The notes beneath the pieces are model-generated. The model saw only the letters and a program-made list of their open reading frames with translations. It was not told where the DNA came from and did not search any database. A stretch of DNA of 64,000 nt from Kushneria phyllosphaerae (GTDB lineage: Bacteria > Pseudomonadota > Gammaproteobacteria > Pseudomonadales > Halomonadaceae), in contig NZ_ONZI01000003.1 of NCBI RefSeq assembly GCF_900312995.1, positions 372,001 to 436,000 of the forward strand. The letters run 5' to 3'. Both the position numbers and the translations under genes were made by a program. This document shows, one piece after another, positions 55,029 through 64,000 of this stretch. Numbering within the stretch: the first letter of the stretch is position 1; each line of letters starts with the position of its first letter.

Positions 55029-56690
55029 TCAGGCGTCGATACGCTTGTACTTCACGCGTTTGGGCGTGTCGCTGCCTACGCGCTTGTGATAGTCCGCTTC
55101 ATAGTCGGTGTAGTTGCCTTCGAAGAACTCCACGTGGGAATCGCCTTCGTAGGCCAGGATGTGCGTGGCGACACGGTCCAGGAACCAACGGTCGTGGCTG
55201 ATGACCATCGCACAGCCCGGGAAGGCCAGCAGGGCCTCTTCCAGGGCGCGCAGGGTCTCGATATCCAGATCGTTGGACGGCTCATCGAGCAGCAGCACGT
55301 TGGCGCCCTGCTTGAGCGTCTGGGCCAGCTGCAGGCGGCCACGTTCCCCACCCGAGAGATCCTTCAGATACTTCTGCTGGTCGTTGCCCTTGAAGTTGAA
55401 GCGACCGACATAAGCGCGCGAAGACACTTCGTAGCCGTTGATGCTGAGCATGTCCTGGCCGCCGGAAACGGCTTCCCAGACGGTCTGGCGATCGTCCATC
55501 GCATCGCGTAGCTGCTCGACGTAGGCGATGTCGACGGTCTCGCCGATCACCACCTCACCGCTGTCGGGCTGCTCCTGACCGGTGATCATGCGAAACAGGG
55601 TCGACTTGCCGGCGCCGTTGCCACCCACAATGCCCACGATCGCGCCCGGCGGTACGGACAGGGTCAGATCCTCGATCAGCATCTTGTTGCCAAAGCGCTT
55701 GGTGACGTTATGCAGCTCGATGACCTTGTCGCCCAGACGCGGTCCCGGCGGAATGTAAATCTCGTTGGTTTCGTTGCGCTTCTGAAAATCGCCGGACTGC
55801 AGCTCGTCAAAGCGATTGAGGCGCGCCTTGCTCTTGGCCTGGCGGCCCTTGGGGTTCTGGCGAACCCACTCAAGCTCCTGCTTGATGGCCTTTTGACGCG
55901 TGGCTTCCTGCTTGGCTTCCTGCTCGAGACGCTTCTCCTTGGCTTCAAGCCAGGTCGAGTAGTTGCCTTCCCAGGGAATGCCGCGGCCGCGGTCGAGCTC
56001 GAGGATCCAGCCGGCAGCGTTGTCCAGGAAGTAGCGGTCGTGCGTCACAGCTACGACCGTGCCGCTGAACTCGGTCAAAAAGCGCTCGAGCCAGCCCACG
56101 GATTCAGCGTCCAGGTGGTTGGTCGGCTCATCGAGCAGCAGCATGTCAGGGCCTGACAGCAGCAGTCGGCACAGGGCGACACGGCGACGCTCACCGCCCG
56201 AGAGATGCTCTACGAGCGCGTCCCACGGCGGCAGGCGCAGGGCTTCAGCGGCCACTTCCAGCTTGCGCTCGAGATTGTGGGCGTCGCTGGCTTCGATCAT
56301 GTTCTCAAGGCGGGCCTGCTCGGCGGCCAGCGCGTCAAAGTCGGCGTCTGGCTCGGCGTAGGCGGCGTAGACGGCATCAAGCTTTGCCTGCGCTTCAGTA
56401 ATGGCGGACAGGGCTTCCTCGACGGTCTCGCGGACCGTCTTGCTGTCGTCAAGCTCCGGTTCCTGCGGCAGGTAACCCACGTTGAGATTGGGCATGGGCC
56501 GGGCTTCGCCGTGATAGTCCTGATCGACGCCCGCCATGATTCTCAGAAGGGATGACTTGCCCGAACCGTTCAGCCCGAGCACGCCGATCTTGGCACCGGG
56601 GAAAAACGACAGGGAGATATCCTTGAGGATGTCACGCTTGGGGGGCACGGTCTTGCCCACCCGATTCATGGTATATACGTATTGCGCCAT
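55029..56690 (-). CDS. ettA: Energy-dependent translational throttle protein EttA (ABC-F)
   Basis: A 553-residue ABC-F protein with two ATPase domains on one chain and no membrane part. Walker A GLNGSGKSSLL and GGNGAGKSTLF, and signatures HLSGGERRRVAL and DLSGGERGRLQL, are all intact. The linker carries the EttA-type arm (LEQEAKQEATRQKAIKQELEWVRQNPKGRQAKSKARLNRFDEL). It binds the ribosomal E site and gates the first peptide bond by ATP/ADP ratio. Confidence 0.97.
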   Translation of the reverse strand: MAQYVYTMNRVGKTVPPKRDILKDISLSFFPGAKIGVLGLNGSGKSSLLRIMAGVDQDYHGEARPMPNLNVGYLPQEPELDDSKTVRETVEEALSAITEAQAKLDAVYAAYAEPDADFDALAAEQARLENMIEASDAHNLERKLEVAAEALRLPPWDALVEHLSGGERRRVALCRLLLSGPDMLLLDEPTNHLDAESVGWLERFLTEFSGTVVAVTHDRYFLDNAAGWILELDRGRGIPWEGNYSTWLEAKEKRLEQEAKQEATRQKAIKQELEWVRQNPKGRQAKSKARLNRFDELQSGDFQKRNETNEIYIPPGPRLGDKVIELHNVTKRFGNKMLIEDLTLSVPPGAIVGIVGGNGAGKSTLFRMITGQEQPDSGEVVIGETVDIAYVEQLRDAMDDRQTVWEAVSGGQDMLSINGYEVSSRAYVGRFNFKGNDQQKYLKDLSGGERGRLQLAQTLKQGANVLLLDEPSNDLDIETLRALEEALLAFPGCAMVISHDRWFLDRVATHILAYEGDSHVEFFEGNYTDYEADYHKRVGSDTPKRVKYKRIDA

Positions 56691-56826
56691 GGAGTGGATT
56701 CAGCCTCGTAGTCAATGGTGATAGGCAGGGTATCAGAGGCAGTCGTCTGCCAGTACCGTGATGATAGAGATCAGGAGGCATCACGGCCAGCGTCAAGCGG
56801 TGGGTAGTGGCGTGGTCACAAACGTT

Positions 56827-56849
56827 CAGGGCGCCACACGGGCGCCCTG
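56827..56849. terminator. Hairpin after the PA3496-like gene
   Basis: CAGGGCGCC / GGCGCCCTG, 9-base perfect stem with a 5-base loop, 18 bases past the small gene on the minus strand. Confidence 0.55.
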
Positions 56850-56866
56850 CTAGAGGAAGCGTTGGA

Positions 56867-57055
56867 CTATTCTTCCTCGTCCCATGCCTCCCAGCCATCG
56901 ATCAGATCGCGCTCGAGTCGACGCTTTTCCAGCAGCGTCTCAACGCGCCGGCGCGCGCAGATCTCTCCCTTCTTGGGACGCGCGTTGGGCGTCCAGGTGT
57001 CATCGTTGACCGCTTCGAACTCATCGGGTGCTTCATCAAACAGCTCGGTACTCAT
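56867..57055 (-). CDS. PA3496-like small conserved protein
   Basis: A 62-residue acidic protein with the pattern ARRRVETLLEKRRLERDL near the C-terminus, as in the small PA3496 family of gammaproteobacteria sometimes called putative envelope-integrity proteins. N-terminal half is acidic and disordered. Start at 57055 was chosen because the upstream seven codons have no ribosome site. Function unknown. Confidence 0.75.
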   Translation of the reverse strand: MSTELFDEAPDEFEAVNDDTWTPNARPKKGEICARRRVETLLEKRRLERDLIDGWEAWDEEE

Positions 57056-57234
57056 GGTGACTGCCCTTAGCTGCAAAAAAGGCTATATAGCGCCCTTTGT
57101 GGCCTCAGGCAAGCGGTTTTGACGTGTTCATGCCTTCGATGATTGACAAGGATGTCGATGACACGAGAAAAGCTGTCCGGCCCGCTGGTGGCGGGTGTTC
57201 AGAAGCATCATGGGCAAGTAGCGGTCAACGGCGC

Positions 57235-57672
57235 TCAGGATGTCTCTTCGACGCGAGTGCGCAGACGTTCGAGCTCCTGCTGGGCCTCTACCAGACTGCT
57301 CACATCCTTCTGGACGCCGATGAAGTAAAGAAGCTGATCCTCTTCATCGTGGATGGGGGTAATGGACAGTTCATTCCAGAACAGGGCGCCATCCTTTTTG
57401 TAGTTGCGAATGATTTCACGGCAGGGGTGACCTTCCCTGAGGGCATCACGAATGCGGTCAAGGCCGGGCTGCTGATTGTCACCGTTTTGTAAAAAGCGGC
57501 AGTCGCGATAGAGGATGTCGTCGGCGCTGTAGCCCGTCAGACGTTCAAAGCCGCTGTTAACGTAGATCAGGATGTTTTCGTTGCCTTCCCGCTCTGCCAC
57601 GACGATACCGTCTTCCGAGGCATTAACGACACGTTCGAGCAGCTCGGGGCTGATCATCCGCTGTGTTTGCAT
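57235..57672 (-). CDS. Short LOV-domain blue-light photoreceptor
   Basis: A 145-residue protein made of one LOV domain with short helices at both ends, as in Pseudomonas putida PpSB1-LOV. The photoadduct Cys58 lies in YRDCRFLQ, the LOV version of the NCRFLQ motif; FMN-contacting residues follow (Arg/Gln region RNYKKDGALFWNELSITPI, FIGVQKDVS). N-terminal SPELLERVVNASEDGIVVAE and the C-terminal EAQQELERLRTRVEE coiled coil would form the dimer interface. No output domain is fused; partner unknown. Confidence 0.9.
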   Translation of the reverse strand: MQTQRMISPELLERVVNASEDGIVVAEREGNENILIYVNSGFERLTGYSADDILYRDCRFLQNGDNQQPGLDRIRDALREGHPCREIIRNYKKDGALFWNELSITPIHDEEDQLLYFIGVQKDVSSLVEAQQELERLRTRVEETS

Positions 57673-57922
57673 GATCGATGCTTCCTCAAATGAAAATGCA
57701 GCCCTGCCATGCAGACGGCGACTTTTCGGTCATGAAAGATAGGCTTGCATGATATGAAGTCCGACAGGCGCGAAGCCAGCATAATGAGGTGTAAAAATGC
57801 CTTTTGCGCAGGGCTTCATTAGATTAACTAATAGGCAGCAGGGTTTTTTAAGGACCTCTGTTGCATGATGTAACCCCATGGTCGTGAAAGAAAAGCCGGT
57901 GTTCTCTCATAAGGAGCCATTC

Positions 57923-58207
57923 ATGAAAGTGACCATTCACTACTGCACCCAGTGTCAGTGGCTGCTGCGCGCCGGCTGGTACGCGCAGGAGCTGTTATCC
58001 ACCTTTGGCGAGAGCCTTGAGCAGGTGGCACTGGCCCCCGGCCACGGCGGCCATTTCGAGGTGGTGATCACCCTTGATGCGCAGGACACCTCCGAGGTGC
58101 TCTGGGAGCGCAAGCGCGATGGCGGGTTTCCCGACATCAAGGAGCTCAAGCGGCGGGTGCGTGACCGCCTCGACCCCGAGCGTGATCTGGGCCATATCGA
58201 CCGCTAA
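57923..58207 (+). CDS. SelT/SelW/SelH-type (Rdx) selenoprotein-family thioredoxin-like protein
   Basis: A 94-residue thioredoxin-like protein with CTQC near the N-terminus (VTIHYCTQCQW), normal for bacterial SelW homologues where Cys replaces selenocysteine. GGHFEVVI and DGGFPDIKELKRRVRD are conserved. AAGGAG lies 6 bases before the ATG at 57923. Redox partner is unknown. Confidence 0.9.
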   Translation: MKVTIHYCTQCQWLLRAGWYAQELLSTFGESLEQVALAPGHGGHFEVVITLDAQDTSEVLWERKRDGGFPDIKELKRRVRDRLDPERDLGHIDR

Positions 58208-58275
58208 GCTGCCTGGGGGCTGCCTTTAAAAGGCTATCACCCGGGGGCGATCACCAGAGGGCCCTTGCCCAGGAG

Positions 58276-59256
58276 CTACCACCAGCGCCACTTTTTCAGG
58301 ATGCCCATGACCCCGGCACCGACCAGCATTGACAGCACCACGACCACGGCAAAGCCTGCCGGGCTTGCAGCCCCCGGAATGCCACCGACGTTGATGCCCA
58401 AAAGCCCGGTCAAAAAGGTCAGGGGCAGGAAAACGGCCGTAATGATGGCCATCAGGTACATGCGCTCGTTGAGGCGCTCGTTATGCGAGTTCCAGATCTG
58501 CTCCTGCAGAATCAGGGCGCGCTCCTGCATGGCGCGAAAATCCTCGACGTAGCGAAAGAGCTGGTTGGATGCCTCGCGAAGCCAGAGCCGCGCGGTCTCA
58601 TCGAAGATGTCATCCTCGGCAAGGCGTGCCAGACAGTGATACTGCGGCTCCATGAACCGGCGCAGCGTAATCAGCGGCTGGCGGATATCGGTCAGCTCCT
58701 CGTTGGTGATGGCGGGCGCATCCTGAACGGTCTGGCGCTCTTCCAGCTCGCTGAGTGCATCATCAATCTGGTGGGTCAGATCCCCAACCCGGTCGACCAG
58801 CGTGTCGGCCATGCCGGCCATCAGTTCGCCGACATTGCGGGCGCCTTCACCGGCATCGAGATAGGCACGAACCCGGGTAATCGACTGTAGCGGTCGCCGA
58901 CGCACGGTGATCAGTCGATTCTCGGTCAGCCACACCCTCAGCGAGACCAGATCATCGGGATCTGCGCCCGGATTCAGGTTGATGCCGCGCAGGGTCGTGA
59001 TTCTCCCGCCTTTGAACACTGCCACGCGCGGGCGGGTATCTTCCTCTGTCAGCGCCTCTATGATGTCTTCATCAAGCTCGGCAATGGTGCCAAGAAAATG
59101 GTCGACATCCTTGTGGGTAAAGTCCAGATGCATCCAGAGCTGTGCATCGTCGTGATGCCAAGCGCGGGAAAGCGCCTCATGATCCAGCGGCGTACCGCTG
59201 CCCTGGCCATCCAGACGATAGGCCACCACAAAGGAGGAGGGAGAAGCAGAGGACAT
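58276..59256 (-). CDS. zntB: Zinc transporter ZntB (CorA superfamily)
   Basis: A 326-residue CorA-like channel. The C-terminal pair of helices carries TGLLGINVGGIPGA, where GIN replaces CorA's GMN, as in ZntB, and ends KKWRWW. The N-terminal domain is cytoplasmic and acidic. The family moves Zn2+ coupled to protons. Confidence 0.95.
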   Translation of the reverse strand: MSSASPSSFVVAYRLDGQGSGTPLDHEALSRAWHHDDAQLWMHLDFTHKDVDHFLGTIAELDEDIIEALTEEDTRPRVAVFKGGRITTLRGINLNPGADPDDLVSLRVWLTENRLITVRRRPLQSITRVRAYLDAGEGARNVGELMAGMADTLVDRVGDLTHQIDDALSELEERQTVQDAPAITNEELTDIRQPLITLRRFMEPQYHCLARLAEDDIFDETARLWLREASNQLFRYVEDFRAMQERALILQEQIWNSHNERLNERMYLMAIITAVFLPLTFLTGLLGINVGGIPGAASPAGFAVVVVLSMLVGAGVMGILKKWRWW

Positions 59257-59379
59257 GTCAGGGGTTCCACCGTACGTCGAAGATAAGGAAACAGGGCGGC
59301 CATGCCGCCATGATTGAATCAGGGCCTGTGACTGAGCCAGTACCCATGATCAAGCCAGTACCCGGGGTTGAATCAGTGC

Positions 59380-60060
59380 TTAATGGCGGCTGGCAGGCGT
59401 CGCATCACCTGGCGATGCTTTATCCAGCATGGCGGCCACGGTAGGCCAGATATTATCAAGCATGATGGGCTGTCCCTTTGCGTTGGGATGAATGCGATCG
59501 TTCTGCATCAGCTCATCATTGAGCGCCACACCCTCAAGAATAAAGGGCACCAGCGGCACATCATATTGGCTGGCAAGCGTCGGGAAAACGTTGGCGAAGG
59601 CCTTCGTATACGTCCTGCCATAGTTGGGGGGGATCAGAATGCCCAGCAGGGCAACCCGTGCGCCACTGGCCTGGCTCTTCTCGATCATTTGCGCCAGGTT
59701 ATCCTGCATGCGCTCGGGGGGGAGCCCCTGTAAACCGTCGTTGCCCCCCAGCTCCAGCAGCACGATATCGGGGTGGTGCGTTTCAAGCGCCTTGGGCAGC
59801 CGCTCGAGACCGGCTGCCGTGGTGTCGCCGCTGATGCTGGCATTGATTACCGTATGCTGTCCCGGCGTTTCGGCCTCCAGCCGCTGACGCAGCAGGTTGA
59901 CCCAGCCCTCGTCACGCTCGATACCGCGGGCCGCGCTGAGGCTGTCGCCTACCACCAGCAGCGTTTCGGCATGAACCGGCTGTAGAACTGCTGCCAGCAC
60001 AACTGCCAGCACCATCAGTAGGCGTCGGGCCTTCGGCGCGATGCGATGTGAAACCTTCAT
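59380..60060 (-). CDS. tesA: Acyl-CoA thioesterase / lysophospholipase TesA
   Basis: A 226-residue SGNH hydrolase, exported by a signal peptide (RRLLMVLAVVLAAVLQPVHA). Catalytic Ser in VVGDSLSAARG, Gly in ASISGDTT, Asn in LGGNDGLQG and Asp-His in NDRIHPN. It is divergent from ybbA as in E. coli. The ATG at 60060 is preferred to a TTG six codons out. Confidence 0.96.
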   Translation of the reverse strand: MKVSHRIAPKARRLLMVLAVVLAAVLQPVHAETLLVVGDSLSAARGIERDEGWVNLLRQRLEAETPGQHTVINASISGDTTAAGLERLPKALETHHPDIVLLELGGNDGLQGLPPERMQDNLAQMIEKSQASGARVALLGILIPPNYGRTYTKAFANVFPTLASQYDVPLVPFILEGVALNDELMQNDRIHPNAKGQPIMLDNIWPTVAAMLDKASPGDATPASRH

Positions 60061-60079
60061 CCAATTCAGGTAGCGCAAG

Positions 60080-60913
60080 ATGTCGACTCCAGAAACCAGA
60101 AAACAGGACGTTGAGCACCCCGGTCAGGATGGTCGTTTACAGGGTGATCATGCACGAAGCGCACGCCCACAGGATAGAACACCGATCCTGATGGCGCGCC
60201 AGCTTGAAAAGACCGTGGGCAGCGGGTCAAACGCCATCACCATCCTGCACGCGCTGGATCTGGAGATTCACGCCGGTGAAAGCGTGGCCATCGTGGGGAG
60301 CTCGGGGTCGGGAAAATCCACCCTGCTGGCCTTGCTGGCCGGGCTGGACACGCTTACTCGCGGCGAGCTTGCCCTGTTCGGCGAGCCGTTGTCCTCGCTG
60401 GATGAAGACGGCCGCGCGCGTCTTCGGGCCGGGCAGGTCGGGTTCGTGTTTCAGAACTTTCAGCTGCTGCCAACGCTGACCGCGCTTGAAAACGTGCTGC
60501 TGCCGCTGGAGTTGAGTGACCACAACGTCGATACCGATCAGGCCCGGCAGTGGCTGGTGCGCGTGGGGCTGGAGGCGCGCGTCCAGCACCTGCCCAAACA
60601 GCTCTCGGGTGGCGAGCAGCAACGGGTCGCGATCGCGCGTGCCTTTGTCGCCCGCCCGGCGCTGGTCTTTGCCGATGAGCCGACCGGCAATCTTGATCGC
60701 GCCACGGGCGACCGGGTGGCGGATCTGCTCTTTACGCTCAACCGGGAATCCGGCACCACCCTGGTGCTGGTCACGCATGATCCCCGGCTGGCCGCGCGCT
60801 GCGATCGCACCCTGACGCTTGATGACGGACGACTGCACGCCCGCGCTTCCGATCACGCCCGCGGCCCGGATACTGCGCCCCCGAGTCATGAGCCTGAAGG
60901 AGTGGATCACTGA
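60080..60913 (+). CDS. ybbA: ABC transporter ATP-binding protein YbbA
   Basis: A 277-residue ATPase with Walker A GSSGSGKS, signature [14 protein letters not shown], Walker B VFADEPTG and the switch His in THD. It is longer than E. coli YbbA (228) at both ends; the ATPase core starts near residue 40 (MARQLEKTV), so a start at 60191 is possible, with no ribosome site to decide. It is co-transcribed with ybbP (stop overlaps start). Confidence 0.94.
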   Translation: MSTPETRKQDVEHPGQDGRLQGDHARSARPQDRTPILMARQLEKTVGSGSNAITILHALDLEIHAGESVAIVGSSGSGKSTLLALLAGLDTLTRGELALFGEPLSSLDEDGRARLRAGQVGFVFQNFQLLPTLTALENVLLPLELSDHNVDTDQARQWLVRVGLEARVQHLPKQLSGGEQQRVAIARAFVARPALVFADEPTGNLDRATGDRVADLLFTLNRESGTTLVLVTHDPRLAARCDRTLTLDDGRLHARASDHARGPDTAPPSHEPEGVDH

Positions 60914-63492
60914 TGACTGCCCGCTTAACGCCCGATGCCGGACCCCCGAGACGTCGCCCCTCATTCGGGTGGGGCCATACGCTGCGGCTGGGGTGGGCGG
61001 GGCTCCGGCGCGACCTGCGCGCCGCGGATGTCCGTGCGCTCTTTCTGGCACTGGTACTGGCGGTGGCGGCGACCACCATGATCGGCTTTTTTCTGGATCG
61101 CATCGGCAGTGCGCTGGAGCGTCAATCCGGTCAGCTGCTGGGGGGCGATCTGGTGCTGGTGCAGGGCAACCCCTTTGATACACAGGTTCTCGATGCGCTG
61201 GAGGACGCCGGGATGACCACGGCGCGCCAGGTCAATACGGTCTCGATGGCGGGGTTTGAGGATCGTTTTCAGCTGGCAAGCCTCAAGGGCGTGGCGCCGG
61301 CCTATCCGCTATATGGCAGCTTTCAGGTCGACTTTGGCGACGGGGTCGAGACCACTACTCGACTGCCCGATCGCCATACAGTCTGGGTCGAGCCGCGCCT
61401 GGGGACTGCGCTTGGGCTATCGCTGGGCGATGCCATCACGCTGGGGGACGAGCAGTTTCGGATCAGCGGCTGGATTTTAGAGGAGCCGGATCAGGATGTG
61501 GGGCTTGCAAGCTTTAACCCGCGCATCATGATCAACCTGCCGGATCTGGAGCGTTCGGGGCTTATTGCCCCCGGCGCTCGATTGACCTGGCGCTTGCTGG
61601 CCGCCGGCCCGCCGGAGGCGGTCAGCTCGCTGGATAGCCAGCTCGAAGCCTGGCAGGACCGCGGCATTCGCGTGATTGATGTGCGCAAGGACAGTCCGCG
61701 CATCGGTCGGGCACTGGAGCGCTCTCAGCAATACCTGAGCCTGTCGGGGCTGGCCGCCGTGCTGCTGGCCGGCGTCGCGGTGGCCATGGCCACCCGGCGT
61801 TATGTCGAGCGTCATCTGGATACGGCAGCCCTGATGCGTTGCTTTGGCGCCAGTCAACAGCAGCTCTCGCGCATTTTTGCCGCGCAACTGGCCATGCTGG
61901 CCCTGACCGCTGCCGCGGCCGGTGCGGTGCTGGGGCTGGTCGGCCAGTGGGCGCTGTTGAGCCTGCTGGTGCAGTTTCTGCCGCTGGAATTACCGCCACC
62001 GGGGCCGCTGCCATTACTGCTGGGCATGCTGACGGCCGTGGCCATCCTGATTGGATTTGCCGGCCCGACACTGTTGCGCCTCAAGCAGGTCAGCGCCCTC
62101 AATGTGCTGCGTCGCGAGCTGGCACCGCTGCCTGCCGCCGGCTGGGTGATCATCCTTTGTGCCAGCCTCATGTTCGGGGCACTGCTGTGGCTTTATAGCG
62201 GCGATCTCGTGCTGTCAGCCGGGCTGTTGATCGGTGGGCTGGTGACCCTGGTCGTACTGTGGGGTGTCGCCCAGGTGATGCTGTCGCTGCTGCTGCACGG
62301 GGCAACGCTATTGCCACGGCACTGGCGCATGGGCAGCCGACAGCTGGCGCGGCGTCGACAGTCCAGCATTAGCCAAATTCTGGCTTTCGCCGTCACCTTC
62401 GCCCTGATGGCGCTGATTGCATTGGTGCGCACGGACCTGATTGATGACTGGCAGTCGAAGCTGCCTGTTGATGCCCCCAATCAGTTTGCCATCAACATTC
62501 AGCCCAGCCAGCGAGACGGGTTTATCAGCGCGCTGGATACCATTACCGATAGCCGCTCGGAGGTCTATCCGATCGTGCGTGGGCGACTGGTCGAGATCAA
62601 TGGCGTGACCGCGCGAGATGCGGTGCCGGAAACGGCCCGCAACGATGGCAACCTGCGCCGTGAGATCAATCTGACCTGGGCGGCGACCATACCTGACAGC
62701 AATACGCTGACGCAGGGCGCCTGGCTTTCAAACGACAATGATCAAAACGGGCAGACGGGGACGCGTGATGCGCCGGTGGGCGTCTCGGTCGCGGAAAGCA
62801 TGGCGAAGGAGCTGTCTCTCGGGCTCGGTGACAGGCTGACGTTCGATATCGGCGGGCGCGAGATTACGGCCAGCATTACCAGTCTGCGCAAGGTAGATTG
62901 GGAGTCGTTTCAGCCCAACTTCTTCGTGATTTTTCCGCCCGGGCCGCTGGCGCGCTTTAGTCACAGTTTCATCACCGCCTTTCATCTGCCGCTGAATCAG
63001 CAGCAGGCACTGGGGCCGCTGATACAGCAATATCCCTCGGTCTCGTTGCTGGACATCGACGCCATTTTGCAGCAGGTGCGTGATCTGCTGCGCCAGGTCT
63101 CAAGAGCCGTGGAACTGGTGTTGCTGTTCGTCCTGCTGGCCGGCATTGCCGTGTTGTATGCCGCGCTGACCGCCTCCCGACCGGCCCGTAGCCATGAATG
63201 GGCGCTGCTCAGGGTGTTCGGTGCTGGCGATCGACGGCTGGTGCGGACTCAACTGGCGGAGTTTGGCTGGCTCGGCTTTTGTAGCGGTCTGCTGGGGGCC
63301 ATGTTGGCAGAAGGTGTCAGCGCCATGCTGTATGGCGTCTGGCTGGACCTCGACGTGCGCGTGCATTTGAGTGTGTGGCTTTTAATGCCACTGGGTGGGG
63401 CAATTTTAATCGGCGGTATCGGGTATCTGCTCAGTACACCGCTGCGACGTCAGGCCCCGATGGAAAGTCTGCGGCTGCTGGGGGAAGGGTAG
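60913..63492 (+). CDS. ybbP: ABC transporter permease YbbP (FtsX/MacB family)
   Basis: An 859-residue permease. One helix after the N-terminus (VRALFLALVLAVAATTMIGFF), a large periplasmic domain, then three FtsX helices (LAAVLLAGVAVAMATR, IFAAQLAMLALTAAAAGAVLGL), a second unit from about residue 415, and a third near the end (VLLFVLLAGIAVLYAAL, LLGAMLAEGVSAMLYGVWLDL). With YbbA it is thought to extract substrates from the inner membrane; the pathway is not established. Confidence 0.94.
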   Translation: MTARLTPDAGPPRRRPSFGWGHTLRLGWAGLRRDLRAADVRALFLALVLAVAATTMIGFFLDRIGSALERQSGQLLGGDLVLVQGNPFDTQVLDALEDAGMTTARQVNTVSMAGFEDRFQLASLKGVAPAYPLYGSFQVDFGDGVETTTRLPDRHTVWVEPRLGTALGLSLGDAITLGDEQFRISGWILEEPDQDVGLASFNPRIMINLPDLERSGLIAPGARLTWRLLAAGPPEAVSSLDSQLEAWQDRGIRVIDVRKDSPRIGRALERSQQYLSLSGLAAVLLAGVAVAMATRRYVERHLDTAALMRCFGASQQQLSRIFAAQLAMLALTAAAAGAVLGLVGQWALLSLLVQFLPLELPPPGPLPLLLGMLTAVAILIGFAGPTLLRLKQVSALNVLRRELAPLPAAGWVIILCASLMFGALLWLYSGDLVLSAGLLIGGLVTLVVLWGVAQVMLSLLLHGATLLPRHWRMGSRQLARRRQSSISQILAFAVTFALMALIALVRTDLIDDWQSKLPVDAPNQFAINIQPSQRDGFISALDTITDSRSEVYPIVRGRLVEINGVTARDAVPETARNDGNLRREINLTWAATIPDSNTLTQGAWLSNDNDQNGQTGTRDAPVGVSVAESMAKELSLGLGDRLTFDIGGREITASITSLRKVDWESFQPNFFVIFPPGPLARFSHSFITAFHLPLNQQQALGPLIQQYPSVSLLDIDAILQQVRDLLRQVSRAVELVLLFVLLAGIAVLYAALTASRPARSHEWALLRVFGAGDRRLVRTQLAEFGWLGFCSGLLGAMLAEGVSAMLYGVWLDLDVRVHLSVWLLMPLGGAILIGGIGYLLSTPLRRQAPMESLRLLGEG

Positions 63493-63528
63493 GCAAGACT
63501 CCTTTACGAGTCAGAACCATCGAATGAC

Positions 63529-63557
63529 ATACCCGGTCAAAAATGGCCGGGTATTTC
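63529..63557 (+). terminator. Terminator after ybbP
   Basis: ATACCCGG / CCGGGTAT arms with a 10-base A-rich loop then TTTC, 37 bases after the stop. Confidence 0.7.
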
Positions 63558-64000
63558 AGCATTTAAAGGCGGGAGAAACCAGACAGCGCAGAGCCGTTGA
63601 ATATCATTATTCAGATAATGGGGATGATGTCATTTCAGGCGTTTTTCTGATACATCATTGTTGGTTTTAGCGCTCTGTATATCAGTTAACAAGAATTAAA
63701 TAAGTAGTCATGGCAGGCTGATCAATTTGAAAGTTTACCAACTTCTTTAAGACGGTAAAAATAGCCGTGTAGTAAAATTCCATGTTGCACTACTTTAGTG
63801 CGTATCCGCTCCCTTTTGGTGCTGGAAACTCGTTTCTGCACAGTCGTCTCTGTTGTGCCTATATACATTCACACCGCTCTGAACGCCCTTCTTATAACAT
63901 CGTGGTTTTCAATTAACCGGGCCCAGAGAAGCCGTTGAATACCGGTCAGCCATCATGCACCGGTTCAAGGGTAGAGGTGATCACCTGCCATGACTCATGA
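63558..64000. other. AT-rich intergenic region with no supported gene
   Basis: No ORF of credible length in either strand. It contains the palindrome at 63787, an 11-base direct repeat GCCGTTGAATA (63593-63603 and 63931-63941), and scattered short inverted repeats. It probably carries the promoter of a gene beyond the window. Confidence 0.5.
63787..63801. promoter_or_regulatory. NtrC-like palindrome
   Basis: GCACTA-CTT-TAGTGC is a perfect 6-base inverted repeat and fits the NtrC consensus GCAC(C/T)A-N3-T(A/G)GTGC. No sigma-54 -24/-12 pair is obvious on either strand, so the call is tentative. Confidence 0.4.

Overview
The window reads as a chromosomal segment of a moderately halophilic gammaproteobacterium, most likely Halomonadaceae (Halomonas, Kushneria or a close relative). 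This rests on high-GC coding with gammaproteobacterial gene order: ftsB-ispD-ispF-truD-surE-(DUF368)-nlpD-rpoS, tesA/ybbA/ybbP, and a divergent abgR/abgTAB. Osmotic and stress genes are abundant (trehalose synthase/maltokinase, CsbD, DUF3140/DUF2945, several Na+ or proton driven carriers). No rRNA, tRNA or CRISPR array was seen.

Layout. 1-5 kb: the end of a trehalose-to-glucan operon (TreS-maltokinase fusion, cut by the window edge, then glgB). 5-11 kb: small stress and envelope proteins (PRC-barrel, DUF3140, DUF2945, YihY, two CsbD proteins, a glutaredoxin-like protein, PpiC). 11-16.5 kb: adenine deaminase, an AEC carrier, an unknown protein, a second glutaredoxin-like protein and a Na+/solute symporter. 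16.6-19.5 kb: GH42 beta-galactosidase with a GntR/FadR regulator that has a clear palindromic operator over its promoter. 19.6-21.8 kb: thiC with a TPP riboswitch. About 21.9-25.75 kb: an AT-rich foreign island, described below. 26-29.5 kb: tenA, an MFS carrier, a pirin and a small membrane protein. 29.5-35 kb: an abgTAB-like aminobenzoyl-glutamate uptake and hydrolysis locus with its LysR regulator. 35-43 kb: yajQ, a lipid A acyltransferase, MFS, a porin/periplasmic protein/diguanylate cyclase operon, a 2OG dioxygenase and two NUDIX proteins. 43.9-50.8 kb: the ftsB to rpoS core block. 51-63.5 kb: TolC-family protein, alr, second lipid A acyltransferase, ettA, a short LOV photoreceptor, a SelW-like protein, zntB, tesA and the ybbAP ABC system. 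The last 500 bases contain no recognisable gene.

The main discovery candidate is the island between thiC and tenA. Three AT-rich genes in one orientation are each followed by an integron recombination site (attC) with the expected folded-arm symmetry and, in two of them, an obvious extrahelical base; the middle one has the length and sequence style of Vibrio-type repeats. No integrase gene is in the window, so this is an integrase-less cassette cluster (CALIN). The cassettes encode a SIR2-like protein, a NUDIX hydrolase, and a protein whose N-terminus resembles the AbiTii domain and whose C-terminus is a helix-hairpin-helix pair. Two of the three therefore look like anti-phage effectors. The third attC has been split by a 399-base internally deleted insertion sequence that landed inside its crossover box. 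The anti-phage role is inference.

A second, less expected pattern is a set of short two- or three-unit tandem duplications at or just beyond gene 3' ends, at least twice including the stop codon.
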